A stretch of DNA of 5,423 nucleotides, taken from the NCBI GenBank assembly GCA_021810685.1, contig JAJZII010000034.1, forward strand, positions 1 through 5,423, given 5' to 3'. A program made the translations under genes and the position numbers. The notes under the pieces were generated by a model. It was not told where the DNA came from. It did no database searches and saw only the letters and a list, made by a program, of their open reading frames with translations. This document shows positions 1 to 5,100 of the stretch, in pieces (position 1 is the stretch's first letter; each line of letters begins with the position of its first letter). Source of the stretch: Microcaldota archaeon. Its GTDB lineage: Archaea; Micrarchaeota; Micrarchaeia; Micrarchaeales; Micrarchaeaceae.

Positions 1-1105
1 CGCTGTCCCTCATGAGTCTGCCGCGCTCGTCGACCACCACGTAAAATTCCTTGAAGACCGAGCTCTTTTGCGTTGGGGCAAGCACCTGCGCGTGCAGCAT
101 AGGTATGTATGCAAGCTCCACGCTCTCCACGCCCATCCGTCCGCCAAGCCTGCCACCTAACCTTCCCGAGGCCAGCCTGTCGGCGATGCGCCTCGCATCA
201 TCGATGGTGCGTGCTGCCTTTATCGCGAAGATTTTGACATGCCTCTGCGCCTCCTTTCCTGGACCCTTCTGCGCCTTCGGTTCCCGCATGGTTGGCTGCG
301 CCTTCAGCTCCGATACGATGGCGGCTATGTCAGCCCTCTTCGATGGGGTCGTCTTCAGCTTCGGCGTGCTTCCCCTGTGCACGACGCTGCGGCTCTTCAC
401 CGCGAACACATGCGCGAACTGTATGCCGAACGGCAGGAAGCGCCCTGTGTCCAGGTGCACTATCTCTTCTCGCAGGCGCCTGCTGTCGAGCAGCACGTTT
501 ATCGCGGCTATGTCATTCTCTATCGTGAGCCTTCCTATGAAGCCATATGAGCACTGCGCGAGCACGTTCTTGCTTATGCTTGCGGGCCTTTGCGTGGCGA
601 CAAGCAGGCCTATGCCCCGCTTGCGGCCCCTGACACTTATCTCCTCCACCATGTTGGTGCCCTTGTGCAGCACCTGGGGGGCGAACTTATCTGCCTCTTC
701 TATTATCACCAAGTATGGACTCCTTAGCTCCTCCTCAAGCTCGTAGAGCGCGCTAAGCGCGTGCGACACCTGCGCGCTCTTGTCCATCGTATCCGACAGG
801 TCGAAGACCACCGGCACGCTGTTGCGTATGCTGTCTGCAATCAACTCCTTGTAATCTACGCTGCCCATCTTAAGGTCTGCTCTCTCGTCCTCGCCCACCC
901 ATATCGCGCCGAACGCGTCCTTCAGGCTGGAATACTCGCCCTCCGTATCTACAATCAGGAACGGCAGTCCGAGCCTGCACAGCTCCTCCGCCATCACGCC
1001 GACGAGGTATGACTTTCCCGAACCGCTCTGGCCGAGTATGCAGCACCTTCCGGTCATGACTAGCTGCGCATCCAGATCCAGCCCAGGGCCGATGTTGACC
1101 TGCAT
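1..1105 (-). CDS. HerA-like / DUF87 P-loop ATPase, partial (C-terminus beyond left edge)
   Basis: The minus-strand frame is open from an ATG at 1105 to the window edge, giving 368 codons and no stop. Visible motifs are a Walker A, GQSGSGKS, at residues 25-32; a DTEGEY segment at 53-58; a Walker B, YLVIIEEADKF, at 131-141; and a conserved RGRKRGIGLLVATQRP stretch at 159-174, which holds the sensor-like Gln and a candidate arginine finger. This set is typical of the FtsK/HerA superfamily of hexameric DNA-pumping ATPases. The protein begins only 24 residues before Walker A, so the N-terminal HAS-barrel of classical HerA is absent. A Lys/Pro-rich linker (about 247-288) leads to a C-terminal region with a GRLGGRLGGRMG tract (314-325) and predicted beta strands up to the edge. 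A weak ribosome binding site (AGGT, 1110-1113) lies 4 nt before the ATG. The beta-CASP nuclease gene ends 52 nt upstream on the same strand. Superfamily is confident; orthology to herA, and the substrate, are not. Confidence 0.9.
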   Translation of the reverse strand, partial: MQVNIGPGLDLDAQLVMTGRCCILGQSGSGKSYLVGVMAEELCRLGLPFLIVDTEGEYSSLKDAFGAIWVGEDERADLKMGSVDYKELIADSIRNSVPVVFDLSDTMDKSAQVSHALSALYELEEELRSPYLVIIEEADKFAPQVLHKGTNMVEEISVRGRKRGIGLLVATQRPASISKNVLAQCSYGFIGRLTIENDIAAINVLLDSRRLREEIVHLDTGRFLPFGIQFAHVFAVKSRSVVHRGSTPKLKTTPSKRADIAAIVSELKAQPTMREPKAQKGPGKEAQRHVKIFAIKAARTIDDARRIADRLASGRLGGRLGGRMGVESVELAYIPMLHAQVLAPTQKSSVFKEFYVVVDERGRLMRDS

Positions 1106-1136
1106 CGCTACCTATCTCTATTCTCGCGTTAAGGCT

Positions 1137-1142
1137 AAAAAA
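1137..1142 (-). terminator. T6 run after the beta-CASP nuclease gene; possible archaeal terminator
   Basis: Read on the minus strand, six consecutive T lie 15 nt after the TAG stop of the nuclease gene and about 30 nt before the ATPase start. Archaeal transcription often ends at U-runs without a hairpin, so this may terminate or attenuate transcription into the ATPase gene. The same run could instead be part of an AT-rich promoter element for the ATPase (TTTTTTAG, about 25-30 nt before the ATG). The sequence alone does not decide between these. Confidence 0.35.
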
Positions 1143-1157
1143 TGAGTGCAGGGCTAT

Positions 1158-2135
1158 CTACTGAGTCCGGAGCCCGCCGTCGAAAAGGTTTGTGGGCGCT
1201 TCTAAGAACGGCATCGCATCGTAGCCCTTCGCGCGCAGATTGTTGGCGAACAGCCTCTGGTTGCTGCCGTACGTAACCACTTTTTTCGCACCTGTGCTTT
1301 CTATATAATCAATGCTCTGGGAGAAATCCGCATGGTCGCTCAAGGGAAACTGCGCGTCCATGTTGAACCTGAATACCTTCGCGAATCCCGACGCAACGGC
1401 AGTCGAGACATTCCTACATTCATACTTGGCCAGCGAATATGCGAGCTCCTTGAGCTCTTTGCCCTCAACAATGCCGACGAAGTTGTCGCTTCCCACGGCT
1501 AGGCTTCCGTCATCGGCGTGCAGCGGCGCGTACTCGAGCCTGATGCCGCTAGCCTCATAGACCTTGTTTATTCTGCATATCTTGTTGCCTACCATAGGCC
1601 TTATGTCAGCGTTGTTTAGCACGCGTACGAGCTCCTGCGCCTTACCCATCGCATAGGCGCTGAATAGCACCACGCTGTTGCTCATCGCGTTGAGCGTCCA
1701 TTCCTGGAGCGATGCCTCTACTTCATCGTGGTCGTCGAAGCCCACGTCCGGGTACGGGTACGTGGAGTCTATGATTACGACGTCTGCGTCAGTTATCTGT
1801 ATGGGTGCGGCTGCAGCGGATTTGCGCATCTGGAAGTCGCCGCTGTATAATGTTTTCGTGCCATGCGCCTCGTCCGTCACCGCGAGCTGCTTCGCGCCGA
1901 GCATATGCCCCGAATCCAGCATGCGCATCGATTCAGGCAGGCGGCCGCCGTTGACGGTCGTTGCCCTTATGCCGTATGCAGCGTCCATCAGTGCGAGCGT
2001 TTCGGCACTGGCGCAGACGGGATTCGAGCGTTTCGCTGCGGCTATGTGGTCGGTGTGTGCGTGCGACACGAAATTGATGTCGGCACCGCTCTCATGCCTG
2101 TCGAGTGCTATCGCCAGGCCGTTCACATAAAGCAT
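1158..2135 (-). CDS. Beta-CASP metallo-beta-lactamase nuclease (COG1236-like, mRNA 3'-end processing/exonuclease type)
   Basis: This is a 325-aa single-domain metallo-beta-lactamase protein. Zinc-site motifs are HAHTDH (25-30), the His of DSGHMLGA (H77) and the Asp of YSGDF (D100). Beta-CASP features follow: DSTY (123-126, motif A), SAYAMGKAQEL (159-169) and FPLSDHADFS (263-272, motif B, H268). Members of this group cleave or trim RNA or DNA in the cytoplasm. The length fits the short COG1236 exonuclease group; there are no KH domains, so it is not aCPSF1/FttA, and the beta-CASP insert looks too short for RNase J. Motif C, usually a His in a THG/VHG context, reads TYG with Y289. An AAGGAG ribosome binding site (2148-2153) sits 9 nt before an in-frame TTG (2136-2138) and 12 nt before the ATG used here, so TTG is a real alternative start, adding one residue. 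The substrate (RNA or DNA) cannot be told from the sequence. Confidence 0.9.
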   Translation of the reverse strand: MLYVNGLAIALDRHESGADINFVSHAHTDHIAAAKRSNPVCASAETLALMDAAYGIRATTVNGGRLPESMRMLDSGHMLGAKQLAVTDEAHGTKTLYSGDFQMRKSAAAAPIQITDADVVIIDSTYPYPDVGFDDHDEVEASLQEWTLNAMSNSVVLFSAYAMGKAQELVRVLNNADIRPMVGNKICRINKVYEASGIRLEYAPLHADDGSLAVGSDNFVGIVEGKELKELAYSLAKYECRNVSTAVASGFAKVFRFNMDAQFPLSDHADFSQSIDYIESTGAKKVVTYGSNQRLFANNLRAKGYDAMPFLEAPTNLFDGGLRTQ

Positions 2136-2147
2136 CAAGTCGCCATG

Positions 2148-2153
2148 CTCCTT
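2148..2153 (-). promoter_or_regulatory. Ribosome binding site of the beta-CASP gene (AAGGAG), start-deciding
   Basis: On the minus strand AAGGAG is the best Shine-Dalgarno match in the window. Three start-like codons follow. An ATG at 2144-2146 reads only Met-Ala-Thr before a TGA. A TTG at 2136-2138 is in frame with the nuclease at 9-nt spacing. The nuclease ATG at 2133-2135 is at 12-nt spacing and overlaps that TGA as TGATG. Spacing favours TTG and codon identity favours ATG. Confidence 0.6.
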
Positions 2154-2164
2154 TACACGACAAT

Positions 2165-2173
2165 CTTTAAATA
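2165..2173 (+). promoter_or_regulatory. Archaeal TATA box (CTTTAAATA), probably for trxB
   Basis: CTTTAAATA matches the archaeal box A consensus (YTTTAWATA). The preceding GACAAT resembles a B-recognition element with one mismatch, which orients it towards trxB. Initiation about 25 nt downstream, near 2193-2198, would give a leader of roughly 30 nt containing the ribosome binding site. The element is nearly symmetric (TATTTAAAG on the other strand), so it could also serve the divergent nuclease gene with a very short leader. Confidence 0.65.
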
Positions 2174-2183
2174 GGTTGGACGC

Positions 2184-2194
2184 GAAATAAATTA
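2184..2194 (-). promoter_or_regulatory. Candidate TATA-like element for the beta-CASP nuclease gene
   Basis: Read on the minus strand, TAATTTATTTC is an AT-rich block about 50-60 nt before the nuclease start. It would place initiation near 2162 and give a leader of about 25 nt that includes the AAGGAG site. The match is weaker than CTTTAAATA at 2165-2173, which could serve in reverse instead. The two elements lie close together in a spacer of under 90 nt, so the two promoters would overlap. Confidence 0.35.
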
Positions 2195-2215
2195 CTAATA
2201 CATTACTATTCCAAT

Positions 2216-2222
2216 GGTGTGA
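2216..2222 (+). promoter_or_regulatory. Ribosome binding site of trxB (GGTGTGA)
   Basis: GGTG, complementary to the CACC near the 3' end of archaeal 16S rRNA, lies 6 nt before the trxB ATG at 2226. This supports that start. A two-codon reading (ATG GTG TGA, 2214-2222) also ends just before the ATG, probably by chance. Confidence 0.5.
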
Positions 2223-2225
2223 GAA

Positions 2226-3152
2226 ATGGTCGAAGACGTAATAATAATAGGGGCGGGACCCGCTGGGCTAACGGCCGCGCTCTATACATCAAGAGAAGAT
2301 TTCAAGCCCCTGGTCATAACCGGCGTTAGTGCAGGCGGGCAGCTGATACTGACTACTGAGGTGGAGAACTATCCTGCGTTCCCTGAAGGCGTAGGGGGCA
2401 GCGAGCTGGTCGACCTGATGCGCAAGCAGGCCGAGAAGTTCGGCTCAAGGTTCGTAGGCGAGGACGTCACAGGGGTGGATTTCTCGGTAAGGCCGTTCAA
2501 GGTAAAGACAACGTCGCAGAGCTTCGAGGCAAACAGCATAATCATAGCCACCGGCGCGTCGGCCAAATGGCTCGGCATACCATCGGAGCAGAAGTTCGTG
2601 GGCAAGGGCGTGAGCAGCTGTGCAACGTGCGACGCACCGTTCTACAGGGGCAAAGACGTGATTGTCGTTGGCGGCGGCGACACCGCGATGGAGGATTCGC
2701 TCTTCCTCACGAAGTTTGTGAACAGCGTCACGATAGTGCACAGGCGCGACCAGTTCAGGGCCAGCAACATAATGAAGGAGCGCGTCAAGTCAAACCCGAA
2801 GATAAAGGTCATCTGGAACAGCGCAGTGGAAGAGATAACCGGCGACGCGAAGGTCTCCGGAGTCAAGATCAAGAACGTGATTACGAACGAGGTCACAGAG
2901 ATGCCGATAAGCGGTGTCTTCGTCGCGATAGGCTATCAGCCCAACACCAAGTTCCTCGAAGGCAAGCTGGCGCTCGACCAGGCCGGCTACCTTGTAGCTA
3001 AAGACGAGGTCAAGACAGCCATAGATGGCGTCTTCGTCGCGGGAGACGTCGCGGACCACATCTACAGGCAGGCGATTACCGCGGCGGGCAGCGGCGCCAA
3101 AGCGGCGCTTGAAGTCAGGGCCTACATACAGGACCTCAAGTACGCGCATTGA
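2226..3152 (+). CDS. trxB: Thioredoxin reductase (NADPH, FAD-dependent)
   Basis: This 308-aa protein has the normal length for low-molecular-weight thioredoxin reductase, a cytosolic homodimeric flavoenzyme that passes electrons from NADPH through FAD and a disulfide to thioredoxin. The FAD-binding GAGPAG is at residues 9-14, GGQL at 37-40 and the ATGA strand at 108-111. The redox-active CATC is at 132-135. The NAD(P)-binding domain shows GGGDTAMED at 149-157 and HRRDQFRA at 172-179; the HRRxxxRA pattern is the usual mark of NADPH preference. The C-terminal FAD site has FVAGDV at 270-275 and RQAITAAGSG at 281-290. The ATG at 2226 leaves the expected few residues before the first beta strand and has a GGTG ribosome binding site and an upstream TATA box. 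The last codons (Tyr-Ala-His, stop) overlap the 3' end of the convergent polymerase gene by 17 bp. No thioredoxin or glutaredoxin partner lies in the window. Confidence 0.96.
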   Translation: MVEDVIIIGAGPAGLTAALYTSREDFKPLVITGVSAGGQLILTTEVENYPAFPEGVGGSELVDLMRKQAEKFGSRFVGEDVTGVDFSVRPFKVKTTSQSFEANSIIIATGASAKWLGIPSEQKFVGKGVSSCATCDAPFYRGKDVIVVGGGDTAMEDSLFLTKFVNSVTIVHRRDQFRASNIMKERVKSNPKIKVIWNSAVEEITGDAKVSGVKIKNVITNEVTEMPISGVFVAIGYQPNTKFLEGKLALDQAGYLVAKDEVKTAIDGVFVAGDVADHIYRQAITAAGSGAKAALEVRAYIQDLKYAH

Positions 3153-4200
3153 AGAGCTTCTTCTGGCCCTTCTCTGCAACGAACCTGGAGACGCGCACGC
3201 CAACCTTCCTGACACGGGGGCCGTTCATGAGGCTCCCGAGCAGGCGTATCGCCGTGGAGTAGACCAGGTCTGCAGAGTCGGTGTAGTTGTTCGTGGTGGT
3301 GCTCCTTATGCGCTCGGTGAAATCAGAGTACTTCGCCTTAACTCCTATGTTCCTGAAGAGCAGGCCTTTGGCGTGCACTTCCTTCGTCACCTCGTCAGTC
3401 AGGCTCTTCAGGACATCAAGCACCTCGTCCACCCTGCCTACATCTTTTGCAAGCGTGCGCTCCCTGCCCACGGAAAGCGTGGCGGAGTGCTCCACCACCT
3501 CGCTGGTGTCGATCCCGTGCGCAAGCATGTATAACTCTCTGCCCATGACTCCGAACGCGTCAATCAGCCCCATGGGATCGCTCTTCGCTATGTCAGCTAT
3601 GGTGTTTATCTTCAGAGCCTTGAGCCGCTCCTCTGTCTTCTTGCCAACGCCCGGAAGCGCACCGGCGTCCTTCCCGCCGATGTAAGCCTCGAGCTCCTCG
3701 CGCTTCACGAGCTTTATGCCGTCAGGTTTCGAATCGTCGCACGCCATCTTGGCGAAGGCCTTGCCAGTGCTTATGCCTATGCTGCATGGCAGCCCAAGCC
3801 TGTCCTTAACTTCCTTTTTGACCGCTTTTGCGAACTCCTCACCACTTGCGTAACCCATGTCTCCTAGGTCGACGGCGGCCTCGTCTATGCTCATGACCTC
3901 GATTGGGAATCCGTGCTCCCTGAGCAGCGCCATAACCTTCCCTGACATCCTTTCATAGTACGGGTCGTCCGGCGCCACGTATCCTAGCTCTTTGCAGAGC
4001 CCGAACGCCACGGCAGTAGGCATTCCGCTCTTCACTCCATACTTCCTCGCAGCGTAGCTCGCGGTCTGGACAACGCCCCTGCGCCTGTCGCTCTCCGCAT
4101 ACGTGCCCACCACGAATGGCTTGCCTTTGAGTTCTGGGTGCCTGAGCTCTTCGCAGGCGGCGAAGAAATAGTCCATATCTACGTGCATGATAAGCCCCAT
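3136..4200 (-). CDS. dinB: Y-family DNA polymerase IV (DinB/Dpo4 type)
   Basis: This 354-aa translesion polymerase copies past damaged template bases with low fidelity. Palm and finger motifs are HVDMDYFFAA (6-15), with catalytic D8 and a steric-gate aromatic F13, and MSIDEA (103-108), with catalytic D106 and E107. SIGIS (140-144), KMACDDSKPDGI (151-162) and the thumb helix-hairpin-helix LPGVGKKTEERL (182-193) follow. A little-finger domain (about 240-345) includes LSVGRERTL. The open frame extends 20 codons upstream, but the ATG at 4200 places D8 and F13 at the same numbers as in E. coli DinB and follows GGTG-type ribosome binding sites (4204-4211), so I chose it; the ATG at 4188 is a less likely alternative. 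The C-terminus, GQKKLFNART, looks like a degenerate PCNA-interacting QxxL motif without the final aromatic pair. Its last four codons and stop lie inside the overlap with trxB. The MEMO gene is divergent upstream. Confidence 0.96.
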   Translation of the reverse strand: MGLIMHVDMDYFFAACEELRHPELKGKPFVVGTYAESDRRRGVVQTASYAARKYGVKSGMPTAVAFGLCKELGYVAPDDPYYERMSGKVMALLREHGFPIEVMSIDEAAVDLGDMGYASGEEFAKAVKKEVKDRLGLPCSIGISTGKAFAKMACDDSKPDGIKLVKREELEAYIGGKDAGALPGVGKKTEERLKALKINTIADIAKSDPMGLIDAFGVMGRELYMLAHGIDTSEVVEHSATLSVGRERTLAKDVGRVDEVLDVLKSLTDEVTKEVHAKGLLFRNIGVKAKYSDFTERIRSTTTNNYTDSADLVYSTAIRLLGSLMNGPRVRKVGVRVSRFVAEKGQKKLFNART

Positions 4201-4261
4201 CAGCACCCACCGCAATACGTATAGAAGTAGCGTTCGAACCATTAATATTGTTGGTGTCACA
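4201..4261. promoter_or_regulatory. Divergent spacer between dinB and the MEMO gene
   Basis: This 61-nt spacer must hold both start regions. Towards dinB (minus), a doubled GGTGGGTG lies at 4204-4211, with the outer GGTG 7 nt from the ATG; AATATTAAT around 4240-4249 is a possible TATA element. Towards the MEMO gene (plus), GGTG at 4253-4256 lies 5 nt before the ATG; the only TATA-like block is the weak ATACGTATAG near 4215-4224. A GTTCGAAC palindrome at 4232-4239 sits mid-spacer and could be an operator, but an 8-bp palindrome is weak evidence. The ribosome binding sites are fairly well supported; the promoter elements are tentative. Confidence 0.45.
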
Positions 4262-5089
4262 ATGCACGAGGCGATCTTCGCAGGCAGCTTCTACCCTGGC
4301 GGCAAGGCAGAGATAGAAAGTTTCATAAAAGGGGAGCTGTCGAACGCGAAGGTGGAAGTGAAGGAGGTTCATGACGCATCGGCTTTCGTGGCGCCGCATG
4401 CCGGCTACGTCTACTCCGGCAGGACTTCGGCGCACACCTACAGGGCGCTGTCGCTGAGCAAGGCAGCCGACGCTGATACTATAGTGATTATAGGTCCAAA
4501 CCACACTGGCCTGGGACTGTCGATTGCGGTCTCGACGGAGGACTGGAAGACGCCGTTGGGGGTGGTAAGAAACGACCGCGGACTGTCAGAAGCGATAATA
4601 AAAGCATCAGGAGGGGTAGCGGCCGAGGACGAGACAGCGCATCTGGAAGAGCACTCTATAGAGGTGCAGCTGCCATTCATCCAGTATGCGCTTCCGGGCA
4701 AGAAGGCCTGCATGATATGCATGGGCAATCAGAGCGAGAGTGCGGCTGCAGCGCTCGAGGGAGCGATAAGTGCAGCGGCCAACGAGCTCGGCAGGAGCGT
4801 GGCGGTCATAGCAAGCTCAGACTTCGACCACTACGAGCCGGTCAACACTGCCAACTGGAAGGACAACGAGCTCTTCGAGGCTCTCGGCACGCTCGACACC
4901 AAGGAGTTCAACAGACGCCTGCGCACTGACGGCTGTACTGTGTGCGGCTACGGGCCCATAACCGTTGCCGCGCTGTTCGCAAAGAGGAATGGAGCCAAGC
5001 GCGGGCTGCTTCTCAACTATTCAAACTCCGGCGAGACTGCCCACGACTTCACGAACGTCGTGACCTACGCCTCGATGGCATTCGTGTAA
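4262..5089 (+). CDS. MEMO1 family protein (class III extradiol dioxygenase-like fold)
   Basis: This 275-aa protein has the length and the full motif series of the MEMO family: AGSFYPG (7-13), APHAGYVYSG (44-53), GPNHTG (78-83), HLEEHSIEVQLPF (127-139), SSDFDHY (185-191), CGYGPI (228-233) and YSNSGE near the C-terminus. H46, H81 and C228 occupy the positions equivalent to the metal-binding His, His and Cys of human MEMO1; H190 is another conserved site residue. The fold resembles LigB-type non-heme iron dioxygenases, but the role of archaeal members is not settled. The frame is open upstream to 4187, but the family's N-terminus (short, then AGSFYP) and the GGTG site 5 nt upstream select the ATG at 4262. 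The gene is divergent from dinB and ends 11 nt before the stop of the convergent gene on its right. The AMMECR1 and radical SAM partners sometimes linked to MEMO are absent here, as is the mevalonate-pathway cluster in which many archaeal copies lie. Confidence 0.94.
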   Translation: MHEAIFAGSFYPGGKAEIESFIKGELSNAKVEVKEVHDASAFVAPHAGYVYSGRTSAHTYRALSLSKAADADTIVIIGPNHTGLGLSIAVSTEDWKTPLGVVRNDRGLSEAIIKASGGVAAEDETAHLEEHSIEVQLPFIQYALPGKKACMICMGNQSESAAAALEGAISAAANELGRSVAVIASSDFDHYEPVNTANWKDNELFEALGTLDTKEFNRRLRTDGCTVCGYGPITVAALFAKRNGAKRGLLLNYSNSGETAHDFTNVVTYASMAFV

Positions 5090-5100
5090 GCCCTAAGGTG

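Noticed and set aside
131..166. Tandem Gly-Arg-Leu-Gly repeat in the ATPase as a possible DNA repeat or recombination site
   Set aside because: The repeat is only about three short units and the codons differ between units, so it is a protein-level low-complexity tract and not a DNA repeat array.
51..746. Long plus-strand open frame (231 codons) opposite the HerA-like ATPase
   Set aside because: It is antisense to a gene with clear Walker A, Walker B and ATQRP motifs. Its translation is Ser/Leu/Arg-rich low-complexity with no recognisable motif, as expected of a shadow frame in GC-rich DNA.
1678..2130. Plus-strand open frame of 150 codons opposite the beta-CASP nuclease
   Set aside because: It is a shadow of a well-supported gene, with no ribosome binding site and no family resemblance; its composition follows the opposite strand.
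3150..3175. GAAG-AG-CTTC hairpin followed by pyrimidines after the trxB stop as a terminator
   Set aside because: The stem is four base pairs with a 2-nt loop, there is no T-run, and the region encodes the conserved end of Pol IV on the other strand.
4231..4240. GTTCGAAC-containing stretch resembling a tRNA T-arm
   Set aside because: No matching acceptor, D or anticodon arms can be built around it within the short spacer, so it is only a short palindrome.
4201..4260. Twenty-codon N-terminal extension of Pol IV (hydrophobic, like a signal or membrane segment)
   Set aside because: The ATG at 4200 has good ribosome binding sites and puts catalytic D8 and steric-gate F13 exactly at the DinB numbering. 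A membrane-anchored Pol IV is not expected, and the extension would use up the whole divergent spacer.
3953..4504. Minus-strand open frame spanning the dinB/MEMO spacer
   Set aside because: It crosses two confidently identified genes in the wrong frame or strand and has an Arg/His-rich composition without motifs.
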